Source: Pirellula staleyi DSM 6068 (GTDB lineage Bacteria > Planctomycetota > Planctomycetia > Pirellulales > Pirellulaceae). Taken from it: a stretch of DNA of 64,000 nucleotides. Below the pieces are notes generated by a model that worked only from the letters and a program-made list of their open reading frames with translations, did not search any database and had not been told where the DNA came from. Location of the stretch: contig CAMCMB010000013.1 of the NCBI GenBank assembly GCA_945875845.1, forward strand, positions 1-64,000. The letters run 5' to 3'. Positions 1-9,279 of this stretch are shown here, piece after piece. The translations under genes were made by a program, and so were the position numbers. Numbering within the stretch: the stretch's first letter is position 1; every line of letters begins with the position of its first letter.

Positions 1-257
1 TAGAAGCTAGAAGATCTACAGCGAGGCGTTTTTTAGAATTGGAATCGAGTGTCCAACTCTAATCAGAAAGACTGATAGTTGCGATCAAAGAATCGCAACC
101 ACCCCAGCCAACCTGCGAAAATGGCTGATTCTTAGTTGCGATTGATACGCCAGGGCAGCAAAGCAATCATTGGTTTGTGTGCGAGTTGCGCAATCGCATC
201 CACTTACGTTTGATTTCGCTAGGGTTCAACTTCCCTTAGTTCTTGCAAATCTGACGC

Positions 258-494
258 TTACTTGAGTTGCGAAAGAGCAACAATCGACTGTTTTGCGTGA
301 GCTGGGAGGCTTGCCCAAGCCTCAATCAATTGCCGCAAGTCACTGTCAAGAGATGCCAACAACTGACATCCTTTGACCCCAGAATGCAGCGCCCGTGCAG
401 CGCGGGAGTATTGGCAGGAACCGCAAGTCCTAGTACAAACATCACTTATGGTTGGTTTCGCAGCGGGTTCGATCCCCGGCTTGAGACAGTCCAA
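258..494 (-). pseudogene. Possible relic of the tail of a tyrosine recombinase-type ORF
   Basis: A 78-codon reading frame opens right after the stop of xylA, with only a TTG start. Its last 30 residues (a LRQLIEAW..LP.....I.AL pattern) resemble, from memory, the short C-terminal tails found after tyrosine recombinases in planctomycete genomes. The GIEP stretch near its start is the kind of peptide produced by reading DNA antisense to a tRNA T-arm-like sequence. No recombinase core (R..H.R..Y) is visible. It may be a leftover of an excised element or a chance frame; no function is assigned. Confidence 0.25.
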
Positions 495-1805
495 CTAAAT
501 ATATCGATTGAAGATATTCTCAAGCATCTCTTGTCGGCCGCTCTCGTTGGCATTGGCCTCGCCCTTCTCCAGCATGTACGCTTCTAAGCTATCAAAGTTC
601 TGCTTGCCAGCTTCGATTTCAGCACCGATACCACTATCCCAGCTTCGGTATCGGCTCTTAACGAACTGATCGATAACACCTTCGCGCCGGATATCGGCTG
701 CGATTCGCAACCCACGGGCGAAAGCATCCATTCCCCCAACGTGCGCATGAAACAGATCGATGGGCTCGAAACTTTCACGTCGGACTTTGGCATCGAAGTT
801 GACTCCACCGGTCTTAAGTCCACCGTGCTTCAGAATTGCGAGCATGCATTGGGCTGTTAAATAGTAGTCGGTCGGGAACTGATCTGTGTCCCAGCCCAAT
901 AGCAAATCTCCGGTATTGGCGTCGATCGAGCCGAGCGCACCTTGCATGCCCGCATAGTCCAGTTCGTGCATCATCGTATGACCGGCAAGCGTTGCGTGGT
1001 TGGTCTCCAGATTGAGTTTGAAGTAAGGCATCAAATCGTAGGATCGAAGGAAATTCAAGCAAGCAGCCGCGTCGCTATCGTATTGGTGTTTCGTTGGCTC
1101 CTTGGGCTTTGGCTCGATCAGGAAAGGACCTACGAAACCAATCTTCTTGGCATAGTCGACAGCCATATGAAAAAACTTTGCCAAGTGGTCAAGCTCTCGC
1201 TTCATGTCGGTATTGTAGAGGCACTGATATCCTTCTCTTCCCCCCCAAAACACGTAGTTCTCGCCACCGAGCATTTTGGTGACTTCCAAGCACTTTTTGA
1301 CTTGAGCTGCTGCGAAGGCAAAAACGTCTGCATTGCAAGTAGTTGCCGCACCATGCATAAACCGTGGGTGGCTGAACATGTTGGCCGTACCCCACAGAAG
1401 TTTGACGCCGGTTTTGTCTTGGTGCTCCTTGAGCGAGCTGGAGATTCGGTCAAAGATCGCGTTTGTTTCGCGCAACGAACCTCCTTCGGGAGAAACATCT
1501 CGGTCGTGAAAAGCGTAATAAGGAGCGTCCAGTTTTTGAAAAATTTCGAACGCGACTTCCACTCGTCTAAGTGCGTTTTCGACGGAATTGCTGCCGTCAT
1601 CCCATGGGCGAACGGCCGTTCCCGGTCCGAACGGATCGGAGCCCGTCCCTCGCATGGTGTGCCAATAAACAATACTGAATCGCAAGTGATCCTTCATCGA
1701 CTTGCCCTCGATGAGCTCCGAGGGGTTGTACCAACGAAACGCCAAGGGATTTCGGCTTTGAGGGCCGTCGTATTGAATCGTCTGGATTTCAGGAAAGTAG
1801 CTCAT
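495..1805 (-). CDS. xylA: Xylose isomerase
   Basis: Cytoplasmic enzyme interconverting D-xylose and D-xylulose (also glucose/fructose) with two divalent metals. The 436-aa length fits class II xylose isomerases. Visible active-site positions are H100 and D103 (YYAFHDRD), the WGGREGY segment at 187-193, and E231/K233 in [15 protein letters not shown], which sit one residue before the equivalent Escherichia coli positions. The ATG at 1805 is the natural start. No xylulokinase gene or pentose transporter lies beside it, so it seems to be a stand-alone locus. A TIM-barrel sugar isomerase of another class is unlikely given the motifs. Confidence 0.95.
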   Translation of the reverse strand: MSYFPEIQTIQYDGPQSRNPLAFRWYNPSELIEGKSMKDHLRFSIVYWHTMRGTGSDPFGPGTAVRPWDDGSNSVENALRRVEVAFEIFQKLDAPYYAFHDRDVSPEGGSLRETNAIFDRISSSLKEHQDKTGVKLLWGTANMFSHPRFMHGAATTCNADVFAFAAAQVKKCLEVTKMLGGENYVFWGGREGYQCLYNTDMKRELDHLAKFFHMAVDYAKKIGFVGPFLIEPKPKEPTKHQYDSDAAACLNFLRSYDLMPYFKLNLETNHATLAGHTMMHELDYAGMQGALGSIDANTGDLLLGWDTDQFPTDYYLTAQCMLAILKHGGLKTGGVNFDAKVRRESFEPIDLFHAHVGGMDAFARGLRIAADIRREGVIDQFVKSRYRSWDSGIGAEIEAGKQNFDSLEAYMLEKGEANANESGRQEMLENIFNRYI

Positions 1806-2278
1806 GCCTAAGGGTTCCTAAGGTACGGAGAGATGCGGATGGGGAGGGGTTAAGCAGTTTAGCGAATCAACGAATTGCTGCGAGGGGCGCAAGGCGTGGG
1901 CAATTTGGCGAGAGGCCCGTCAAACAGTCTTTTTGGGGTAGCGAATCGCGCCACAAGATTCGGTCTATCCATGGATTTAGCGAAAGTCTTGAAGACTTTC
2001 GCTACAACCCTGACTTAATCAGGATGAGCTTACCGCTCCGCGGGTGGTAGAATTGAACCATTGACGCATCGAAAAATGTCCGAAAACAGAGTTTCTTCGG
2101 CGGTCGCTCCGTGTTCTTCAGAAAAAATTCCAGTACACTTAAGCTCGGTAATGATCTGTCGAACCGTTGGTATGTCTTACGAAGAAATGTGCACTGACGC
2201 ACTCGCCTCGTTTAGAAGTTCGTTGAATCGAGTGACCACAACCTCCAAAATCGGTAGTCTTTCGAGGAACAAGTCGGC
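1806..2278. other. Intergenic stretch with one REP-like hairpin
   Basis: This 473-bp divergent gap lies between xylA and the kinase gene. It holds a perfect 11-bp inverted repeat at 1978-1988 and 1994-2004 (TAGCGAAAGTC / GACTTTCGCTA) with the 5-nt loop TTGAA. There is no T-run on either side, so it looks like a repeat-type palindrome rather than a terminator. Short frames here have no recognisable family features. Promoters for both flanking genes must lie here, but I cannot place them with confidence. Confidence 0.5.
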
Positions 2279-3847
2279 ATGACGCAAATCACCTCAGATC
2301 GCATATTTGAGATAATCGAGAAGAGCAAACTCGTTGATCCAGCCGTCCTAGAAACCCAGCTGGAAGTGATTCGATCCAAAAACGAGGGTGTTCTTCCCGA
2401 AGATCCTGTCGTGGTCTGCAAGGCCTTGGAAGACGCAGGAATCGTCACACGATGGCAGTGTGAAAAGTTTTTGCAGGGAAAATACAAAGGGTTTTTTCTG
2501 GGCGGCCACAAACTCTTGGGACATCTCGGCTCTGGAGGGATGAGCAGCGTCTACCTCGCCGAACATATGCTGATGAAGCATAAACGTGCGATCAAAGTGC
2601 TACCCAAGTCCAAGCTTGGGAATACCAGCTACTTGGAACGATTCCAACGCGAAGCCAAGGCCATTGCGTCGTTGAACCACATCAACATCGTTCGGGCCTA
2701 CGACATCAACAACGAAAAGGATACACACTACCTCGTCATGGAATATGTCGAGGGTGCGGACATGCAAAACCTTGTTCGCAAACACGGACCGCTCCCATAT
2801 GCTGTAGCTGCCGACTACATCGCTCAAGCGGCTCGCGGTCTTCACCATGCCCACGAGGCAGGACTGATCCACCGCGATGTCAAACCTGCCAATCTGCTTG
2901 TCAATAAAGAGGGTGTCGTGAAAGTCTTGGACCTGGGACTCGCCCTGTTTACCGAGGAAGCAGATGCTTCCCTCACCATGGAGTACAACGACAAGGTCCT
3001 CGGCACAGCCGATTACCTTCCTCCAGAACAAGCCATCAATAGTCACCAGATTGATAGCCGCGCCGACATGTATGGCCTCGGATGCACGCTCTACTTTTTG
3101 CTGACGGGCCATCCGCCATTCCCCGATGGGAGTATCGCTAGCCGTATCATCAAGCATCAAAATTCGATGCCACCCGATGTGCGAAAAGTTCGCCCAGATT
3201 GTCCAGGCGAATTGGATGGTGTTTGCGTCAAGATGATGCAAAAGGATCCGAAATACCGCTACGCATCCTGCCTTCAAGTTGCGGAAGTGCTGGAAGCTTG
3301 GCTGGTCAAGTACCGAAACGAGACCAAGGACAATCCAGCGAAAACCAAGGACAACAATCTTTCTGTTTCCGACATTCTGGAAGGCCGAAATAAGGCCCAA
3401 GCCAACGTCGATACGGTCACGAATCGAGGAACGGGTACCGAAGTTGGCAAAATTGGTCTGGGTAGCGCGGTAGTTAGTCTATCCGCTTCGGATAGCGGAG
3501 TACTCCGAGCGATCGCCAAAGGAGATGGGTCGACCGTTGATAGCAAGATTGATCTTGTGCATGACACCAACGTACCCAATGTTAAGAAGTCCAAGAGTGA
3601 AGCGATTGCCAAGGCAACATCTCCCCTCACCAACCCTCAAAAAGGAACCGTACAACCGAAATCTCCTCTCGTCAAACCTATCGTCCAACCACCGGACAAG
3701 GCCAAGAACAATCCGCAAGCAGCGAAATCTGCAAACTCAGTACAGCGGAAAGCGAAAAACCCCAGAATCTGGATGCTAGTGGGAGCTGGAGTGATCGTAA
3801 TCTTGTTGGTCGCGGGCATCTTTGTCGCGATGATGGCAAATCGGTAG
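2279..3847 (+). CDS. Membrane-anchored Ser/Thr protein kinase (Hanks type)
   Basis: Phosphorylates Ser/Thr on protein substrates; substrates unknown. Residues 1-75 form the short helical N-terminal segment common before planctomycete kinase domains. The kinase domain covers about 78-345: glycine loop GHLGSGGMSSVY (81-92), lysine K106 in AIKVL, catalytic loop HRDVKPANLL with D200, DLG at 218-220 in place of DFG, and GTADYLPPEQ at 242-251. Residues 345-495 are a Lys/Pro/Ser-rich linker. One transmembrane helix at 497-520 ends the protein (VGAGVIVILLVAG), leaving only a short tail, so the kinase faces the cytoplasm. All catalytic residues are present, so it is predicted to be active. The DLG variant is frequent in bacterial Hanks kinases. 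Confidence 0.93.
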   Translation: MTQITSDRIFEIIEKSKLVDPAVLETQLEVIRSKNEGVLPEDPVVVCKALEDAGIVTRWQCEKFLQGKYKGFFLGGHKLLGHLGSGGMSSVYLAEHMLMKHKRAIKVLPKSKLGNTSYLERFQREAKAIASLNHINIVRAYDINNEKDTHYLVMEYVEGADMQNLVRKHGPLPYAVAADYIAQAARGLHHAHEAGLIHRDVKPANLLVNKEGVVKVLDLGLALFTEEADASLTMEYNDKVLGTADYLPPEQAINSHQIDSRADMYGLGCTLYFLLTGHPPFPDGSIASRIIKHQNSMPPDVRKVRPDCPGELDGVCVKMMQKDPKYRYASCLQVAEVLEAWLVKYRNETKDNPAKTKDNNLSVSDILEGRNKAQANVDTVTNRGTGTEVGKIGLGSAVVSLSASDSGVLRAIAKGDGSTVDSKIDLVHDTNVPNVKKSKSEAIAKATSPLTNPQKGTVQPKSPLVKPIVQPPDKAKNNPQAAKSANSVQRKAKNPRIWMLVGAGVIVILLVAGIFVAMMANR

Positions 3848-3965
3848 GCAACTGAGTACTTCATCCAACCTCCATTATCTCTATACACGTAAGTACTGTG
3901 TCGACATTTCATGCAGAACACTCTCTGCTTTCGATACTTGCAAAACTTAGCGGTGACCGAATACT

Positions 3966-5855
3966 ATGCTCAATCTCTTTTCTCGATCGATTGGTCTCCT
4001 ACTACTCCTCGCTCCGTGCGTCCAGGCAGACGACCTAGGTATCCTCAAGGAATCACTCAAGACGGCGGGGCAGCAACTCAAGGCGGGCAAAGTCCTCGAA
4101 TCCTCCGAGATTGTCGAAAAGAGCACCCAATCGCTCGTGGATTTAGTCGCAAGCGCGCCGGCCAAGGATCTCGCAGAGCTGAAGAAGCTGCACGCCCAGC
4201 TCGAGAGAGCTCACGAGCTCCTAGAAGTCCAAGGAGCGGAGCTCTCGGAACTGCCAAACTGGGACACACTGCTCAAGGGAAAGAGGAACAACGCACCAAA
4301 TAAAGCGGGTCCAACCGCCGCACCCAAAACCCCGCCAAACGCCAAAACCTTGAGCTTCTCTCGCGACATCGCTCCATGGCTGGTCGATCAATGTGGGCAA
4401 TGTCATATCAAGGCGGAGCGAGGTGGTTTTTCCCTGGCGACGTACAACGCACTCATCAAAGGCTCAAAAGGGGGTGTCGTTCTCTTCCCCGGCGATCCCG
4501 CCAGCAGCCGAATCGTCGAGACCATTGAAACAGGCGACATGCCGCGCAACGGCCCCAAAGTAACCCCCGAAAATTTTGCCAAACTCAAGCAATGGATCAA
4601 GGAGGGAGCCAAATACGACGGCCCAGCTCCTACCGAACCCATCACTTCGTTGGTCAATAGCAAGTCCCCGTCCATGCCAACGCCTGAGCCGAAAAAAGAG
4701 CCCGTCGTTATGCCGGCTGCCACAGGAAAAGAAACCGTTAGTTTTTCTCGCGACATCGCTCCACTCCTGATCTCGAATTGCAACGGCTGCCATTACAACG
4801 GAACACGTAATTCGGGCGGACTGCAATTCAATGCGTACGCAGGATTGATCAAGGGTGGAGACAACGGTGTCGCTCTGAAACCGACCAAACCTGACGAGAG
4901 TCTTTTGATTAAAAAGCTTCGCGGCACCGAAGGTGCGAGAATGCCTTTGGGACGAAGCCCATTGTCGGACGAGCAAATCCAACTCGTCGCTACTTGGATC
5001 AAAGAGGGGGCGACCTTTGATGGAAAAAACAAAGACGCGCAATTGGACCAAGTCGTCAGCCAAGCATGGGTAGCTAGTGCGTCTCACAAAGAGCTAATGG
5101 AAAAGCGAATGACGCGAGCCCGTGAAAAATGGAAATTAGTTGCCCCCAAGCGCGAAGCTGACGAAGCGCATGATGATCAAATCCACATCATCGGCGACAT
5201 CGGTGCCGAGAATGTGTCCGATCTGCTCAAACAATCTAACACAGCCCTGAACCAAGTTCGAAAGATGTTCAAGATCAACAGCAAAGAGCCCTTGGTTAAG
5301 GGCGGTATCACCATCTTCGCTCTCAAGCAGCGTTACGACTACAGCGAATTCGGAACGATGCTCGAGAGCCGTTCGTTGCCACCCGAATGGTCCAGCCACT
5401 GGCGTCAAGATACTCTCGATGTTTATGTCGCCATGGTTTTCGACAAAGCCGCCAACAAAATCAATGAAACGTCTTTGGTGCAACAGTTTACGAGTTTATG
5501 GTTAAGTTCGTTTGAAGGTGTGCCAAAATGGTTCGCGGACGGAGCTGGCCGGCAAGCACTTGCTGTCTCCGTGGGCATCAACGACGCACGTGTCCAGCCT
5601 TGGATCAAACGTCTCCCCGAGTCTATGTCGCAACTCAACAATCTCAAACCGTTTCTTCAAGGATCCATGAATGACGAGGACTCTGCCACCATTGGCTTTG
5701 GAGTCATCCGATTCATGGGCGAAGCAAAAATGAAAGCCCAATACGATGCCATCATCCGATCGCTCGTCAGTGGGATGAGCTTTGAGCAAGCGACCACGAA
5801 GTCGATTGGTCCTATCGAACTCTTTCTGCAAAAAATCCTTGGTAAATCGAAATGA
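3966..5855 (+). CDS. Exported di-heme c-type cytochrome protein with a peptidase-like C-terminal domain
   Basis: A 629-aa exported protein with a Sec signal peptide (about 1-21, ending CVQA). Two planctomycete-type cytochrome c domains follow, each opening with the same SFSRDIAPWL/LL phrase: heme site C143-GQ-C146-H147, and C272-NG-C275-H276. Both domains keep the downstream MP methionine region (GDMPRNG, ARMPLG) and the LKQWIKEGAKYDG / VATWIKEGATFDG end. Residues 400-620 resemble the DUF1570/gluzincin-like domain (VPKWFADGAGR), but the expected HExxH position reads QQFTSLW, so a catalytic zinc site is not visible. It probably works in the periplasm as an electron-transfer or binding protein. 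The 118-bp gap to the kinase gene suggests a separate unit. Confidence 0.75.
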   Translation: MLNLFSRSIGLLLLLAPCVQADDLGILKESLKTAGQQLKAGKVLESSEIVEKSTQSLVDLVASAPAKDLAELKKLHAQLERAHELLEVQGAELSELPNWDTLLKGKRNNAPNKAGPTAAPKTPPNAKTLSFSRDIAPWLVDQCGQCHIKAERGGFSLATYNALIKGSKGGVVLFPGDPASSRIVETIETGDMPRNGPKVTPENFAKLKQWIKEGAKYDGPAPTEPITSLVNSKSPSMPTPEPKKEPVVMPAATGKETVSFSRDIAPLLISNCNGCHYNGTRNSGGLQFNAYAGLIKGGDNGVALKPTKPDESLLIKKLRGTEGARMPLGRSPLSDEQIQLVATWIKEGATFDGKNKDAQLDQVVSQAWVASASHKELMEKRMTRAREKWKLVAPKREADEAHDDQIHIIGDIGAENVSDLLKQSNTALNQVRKMFKINSKEPLVKGGITIFALKQRYDYSEFGTMLESRSLPPEWSSHWRQDTLDVYVAMVFDKAANKINETSLVQQFTSLWLSSFEGVPKWFADGAGRQALAVSVGINDARVQPWIKRLPESMSQLNNLKPFLQGSMNDEDSATIGFGVIRFMGEAKMKAQYDAIIRSLVSGMSFEQATTKSIGPIELFLQKILGKSK

Positions 5856-5928
5856 GACCAGCGGCAGTCGGAAAACGCACCGGTCCCCCTTGTGGCACGC
5901 CGGTGGCGAGCCCAGAGCGATACGGCTT

Positions 5929-6034
5929 GTTGATTTAATGGTACGACGGACTTCCAAGTCCGTCGAATTCCCCATTGACGGACCTGGAAGTCCGTCATAC
6001 CGCCCTTACCCAATAACGACTTCACTAAATCAAC
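5929..6034 (+). repeat. MITE-like element, copy 1
   Basis: Bounded by GTTGATTTA on the left and TAAATCAAC on the right. Inside is a 9-bp-stem hairpin GACGGACTTCCAAGTCCGTC (5945-5964), then GAATTCCCC and a second imperfect copy of the hairpin. Related elements lie at 17629-17751, 25971-26088 and 56768-56840. It has no coding capacity. Confidence 0.85.
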
Positions 6035-6096
6035 AGCCCGGATAGCGATGGGCGTTGATTCGGGCATCCAACGCATGGACACATCACACGGCCTCC

Positions 6097-6178
6097 GTTC
6101 CCCAGGGTGTGCCGTTCCCCAGGGTGTGCCGTTCCCCAGGGCGTGCCACCCAACTCCCAGGTAACCCAACTCCCAGGT
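6097..6178. repeat. Short tandem repeats, 17-bp and about 16-bp units
   Basis: Three 17-bp units of GTTCCCCAGGGTGTGCC (6097-6147; the third has one change) are followed by two units close to ACCCAACTCCCAGGT (6148-6178). Confidence 0.85.
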
Positions 6179-6251
6179 GTATTTCAAGCTGCCCCTTCCC
6201 TCAGAAAAATTGTCTAAGCTATTCCTTACTCGCCTGATTTAGAAAGCATCC

Positions 6252-7583
6252 ATGATGTCGGTCCTGTTCCTGTTGCTCGTTCGTTTGTGTCTTTGTGTCG
6301 TTCCTGGCGATACTTGGCCGGGTTTTCTTGGGGGGGAGGCGACCTTATCTACCTCGGAGTCCATACCGACGAAGTGGTCGCCCAGTGAAGGCGTTTTGTG
6401 GAAATCGACTCCCGTCGGACATGGTCAGTCAAGCCCCGTCCTTTGGGACAGCAAGGTGTTCGTGACATCTACCGATGGGCCTCTGAAAGATGACTACTAC
6501 ATCTACTGTTTATCGCTTTCGGATGGAGCACAACTATGGAAACATACCTTCAAGAATTCGGATCCTGTCGAGAACAGTCTCTACGTGAGTCGAGCAGCTC
6601 CTACGCCTATCGTTGATTCGAAACGCGTCATCGCATTTTTTGAGAGCGGTGACATCGTGTGTCTGGACCATGCAGGCAAACAACAATGGAGCCGATCGAT
6701 CGCAAAGGATTACGGAAAATTTCAAAACAAATTCGGTCTATGTGGCTCGCCAGTTCAGACAGACAATCACGTCATTATTCTCGTGGACGATGAAGGGCCC
6801 AGTTATTTGGTAGCGATCGACAAAACCACAGGAGAGGAAGTTTGGAAACGAGATCGAACCTCCCGTAGGAGCTGGTCGTCCCCTTCCATACAAACGATCG
6901 CTGGGGTCAAGCAGGTTCTGGTGAGTTCGTCTGGTAGCGTCGACGGATACGATTGCATAACAGGCAATTTGCTTTGGAGTTTCGCGGACATTGGGGGCAA
7001 CACCGGCACAACTCCTTTACCGGCCGGCCCGAACCGTTTCTTTGTCGCAGCGTCTGGCGGCCGAGAAGGAGAGAACACGGAACTGGCAAAGAAGTCGAAC
7101 TTGGTGATGGAAGTCAAATTGGATGGTGGCAAATGGTCTGCATTGCCGCTTTGGATCGCCTCCGAGGCAGCACCATCATGGGCTTCTCCGATGTCGTATC
7201 GAGGATGCGCTTACTGGGTTAACCGTACCGGTGTAATCTATTGCTTTGACTTGGAAACCGGTTCCTTAAACTACAAGGAACGAACCAAACAATCCTGTTG
7301 GGCCACTCCGATTGGATTAGGCGACCGAATCTATTTTTTTGGTAAAGACGGGCTTACCACGGTCATTGCTGCGGGTAAGGAGTTTAAGATTCTGGCCGAA
7401 AACCAACTGTGGGACCCTGACGCGGTGGCCGCCGATGCAAAGACAGGTGCAAACGAGTCCACCGAAGAGCGCAGGCGAGCTGCAGCTATGTTTTCTGGCC
7501 CGACTCAGTACGGATGTGCCGTCGGTTCTGGCAAACTAATCATCCGTACCGGAGATTCTGTCTACTGTATCGGAAAGCCATAG
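6252..7583 (+). CDS. Exported PQQ-binding-like beta-propeller protein
   Basis: A 443-aa protein starting with a hydrophobic leader (about 1-20), so probably periplasmic or outer-surface. The body has blades with the PQQ-repeat pattern (WK...[49 protein letters not shown]), the outer-membrane BamB/PQQ-type WD-like fold seen in many planctomycete secreted proteins. No catalytic dehydrogenase residues or heme site can be pointed to, so it may only bind a ligand or serve as a scaffold. The stop is one base before the ATG of the prpD-like gene at 7585, which indicates co-transcription. Confidence 0.8.
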   Translation: MMSVLFLLLVRLCLCVVPGDTWPGFLGGEATLSTSESIPTKWSPSEGVLWKSTPVGHGQSSPVLWDSKVFVTSTDGPLKDDYYIYCLSLSDGAQLWKHTFKNSDPVENSLYVSRAAPTPIVDSKRVIAFFESGDIVCLDHAGKQQWSRSIAKDYGKFQNKFGLCGSPVQTDNHVIILVDDEGPSYLVAIDKTTGEEVWKRDRTSRRSWSSPSIQTIAGVKQVLVSSSGSVDGYDCITGNLLWSFADIGGNTGTTPLPAGPNRFFVAASGGREGENTELAKKSNLVMEVKLDGGKWSALPLWIASEAAPSWASPMSYRGCAYWVNRTGVIYCFDLETGSLNYKERTKQSCWATPIGLGDRIYFFGKDGLTTVIAAGKEFKILAENQLWDPDAVAADAKTGANESTEERRRAAAMFSGPTQYGCAVGSGKLIIRTGDSVYCIGKP

Positions 7584-7584
7584 C

Positions 7585-9042
7585 ATGGATCACTCAATTC
7601 GTCGTCCCTATGAATCGGTTGACCCACTCTTGCAGACCATTGCGGAGTACGCCGTTTCGAAATCGACCTTTAGCAAGGACGCGTTGGAAACAGCGAGGTG
7701 GAGTCTGCTCGATAGCTTGGGATGCGGACTGCTTGCCCTTGAGTTCCCTGCCTGCACCAAAATGTTGGGGCCGGTTGTACCTGGTGCGACGTTGGTTGGT
7801 GGAGCACGCGTCCCTGGTACACATTGGCAACTGGAACCGGTGAAGGCAGCCTTCAACATCGGATGCATGATTCGATGGCTGGATTTCAATGACACTTGGC
7901 TCGCCGCTGAGTGGGGCCACCCATCCGACAATTTCGGAGCCATTCTCGCGTTGACGGACTACTTGGATCGCAACCCTGCCAACCCATGGCAACCTAATCG
8001 CCAATATACTATTCAAGATGTGCTCGACGCCGCAATCAAAGCTTATGAAATCCAAGGCGTCTTGGCGCTGGAAAACAGTTTCAATCGTGTGGGCTTCGAT
8101 CACGTTTTACTTGTCCGCATTGCCTCGACGGCGGTCGCATGTTCACTGCTTGGTGGAAGCAAAGAGCAGATTGCCGATGCCGTCAGTCATGCTTGGCTCG
8201 ATGGTGGGGCCTTACGAACGTATCGTCACTCGCCGAACACTGGCTCGCGAAAGAGCTGGGCGGCCGGGGATGCAACGCAGCGTGCCGTTCAACTAGCCCT
8301 TTGGACCATGACCGGAGAAATGGGCTACGCCACCGCCTTGACAGCAAAACGCTGGGGGTTTCAAGATGTGATGATGGATGGAAAACCTATCCTGATTCAT
8401 CGACCTCTGACGAGCTACGTTATGGAAAACATCTTGTTCAAAGTTGCTTACCCTGCCGAGTTCCACGCTCAAACCGCTGCCGAAGCGGCCATACAGTTGC
8501 ACGTACAAGTCATCCAACGCGTTGAGTCCATAAAAGAAATACGGATTCATACGCATGAATCCGCGATTCGCATCATCGACAAAAAGGGGCCGCTCAACAA
8601 TCCCGCAGATCGCGACCATTGCTTGCAATACATTACGGCGATCGGATTGCTGCATGGCGACTTGACGTCGGAACATTACGAAGACGTCGCGGCGGCCGAA
8701 CCGCGCATCGACCAGCTTCGCAGCAAAATGGTAGTCACCGAAGAAATGCAATATTCACGAGATTACTTGGATCCTGATCTGCGTTCGATTTCCAATCGCG
8801 TCCAAGTATTCTTCGAGGATGGAACCGCGACGGAAGCAGTGGAAGTGCAATTTCCGCTTGGACATCGACGACGACGAAATGAAGCCATAGGGCCTCTCCA
8901 ATCCAAATTCCGTACCAACGCTGGCAAGCGGTTCACGGAAAGTCGAGTCGAGTCCTTGGTGCAGTTGTTTCATGCCGGGCAATCGCTTTTGGATATGCGA
9001 GTTTCGGAATTCATGGACCGCCTCACTCCAGCCGATTCCTAA
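7585..9042 (+). CDS. prpD: MmgE/PrpD family protein, 2-methylcitrate dehydratase-like
   Basis: The family dehydrates 2-methylcitrate in propionate breakdown, or related tricarboxylic acids. The 485-aa length matches PrpD. Family hallmarks are [10 protein letters not shown] (about 43-52), the active-site region RWLDFNDTW followed by [11 protein letters not shown] (about 97-118), the [11 protein letters not shown] segment (about 221-231) and the [16 protein letters not shown] segment (about 292-307). No prpB or prpC neighbour is present, although citrate synthase lies at 45.4-46.7 kb. It is spaced one base from the propeller gene upstream. The precise substrate is inferred from the family; an iminodisuccinate-epimerase-type MmgE/PrpD member cannot be excluded. 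Confidence 0.85.
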   Translation: MDHSIRRPYESVDPLLQTIAEYAVSKSTFSKDALETARWSLLDSLGCGLLALEFPACTKMLGPVVPGATLVGGARVPGTHWQLEPVKAAFNIGCMIRWLDFNDTWLAAEWGHPSDNFGAILALTDYLDRNPANPWQPNRQYTIQDVLDAAIKAYEIQGVLALENSFNRVGFDHVLLVRIASTAVACSLLGGSKEQIADAVSHAWLDGGALRTYRHSPNTGSRKSWAAGDATQRAVQLALWTMTGEMGYATALTAKRWGFQDVMMDGKPILIHRPLTSYVMENILFKVAYPAEFHAQTAAEAAIQLHVQVIQRVESIKEIRIHTHESAIRIIDKKGPLNNPADRDHCLQYITAIGLLHGDLTSEHYEDVAAAEPRIDQLRSKMVVTEEMQYSRDYLDPDLRSISNRVQVFFEDGTATEAVEVQFPLGHRRRRNEAIGPLQSKFRTNAGKRFTESRVESLVQLFHAGQSLLDMRVSEFMDRLTPADS

Positions 9043-9078
9043 CCAACGTTTGCATCGTCAACAAATCATTGGGAAAAA

Positions 9079-9141
9079 TGGGAGAGCGAGGCTCCCGCCG
9101 AGCTATTTGTGCACCAAGCTCGGCAGGAGCCTCGCACTCCC
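9079..9141. repeat. GEAPAEP-type palindromic repeat, copy 1
   Basis: Inverted repeat GGGAGAGCGAGGCTCCCGCC...GGCAGGAGCCTCGCACTCCC. Read on one strand it encodes the peptide W-E-G/C-E-A-P-A-E-P, widely seen as spurious N-termini in planctomycete annotation. Related copies lie at 35630-35657 and 61771-61831. Confidence 0.8.
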
Positions 9142-9183
9142 GATGAAATTGCAAGCAATTCCATAAGGAAAGTGCGACGGCCT

Positions 9184-9257
9184 GCTAGTCCTAATGGCAA
9201 GCTGGAAGCTTACCCCACTTTGCTAGTCCTAATGGCAAGCTGGAAGCTTACCCCACG
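9184..9257. repeat. Two tandem 38-bp units (CTAATGGCAAGCTGGAAGCTTACCCCA)
   Basis: Two copies of a 38-bp unit, nearly identical, containing AATGGCAAGCTGGAAGCTTA. The same core occurs inverted and doubled at 58264-58316. Confidence 0.85.
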
Positions 9258-9279
9258 TTGGCCAGCGCAACATGATTTG

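Larger units (their letters stand above)
5856..6251. other. Intergenic stretch filled with repeats
   Basis: This 396-bp gap contains copy 1 of the short inverted-repeat element (5929-6034) and a tandem-repeat block (6097-6178). Both are described separately. Short frames across it are translations of the repeats. Confidence 0.7.

Noticed and set aside
440-490. tRNA-like T-arm (GCGGGTTCGATCCCCGG)
   Set aside because: Four of five T-stem pairs form, but no acceptor, D or anticodon arm fits upstream on either strand, so it is not a tRNA gene.
942-1811. Long plus-strand frame opposite xylA
   Set aside because: Antisense to a clear xylose isomerase with all catalytic residues; the composition has no domain features.
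2061-2282. Small plus-strand frame upstream of the kinase
   Set aside because: No family or signal features, and it overlaps the kinase start by four bases in another frame; there is not enough support to call a gene.
2600-3400. Minus-strand frame opposite the kinase gene
   Set aside because: Shadow of the kinase catalytic domain; no homologous features.
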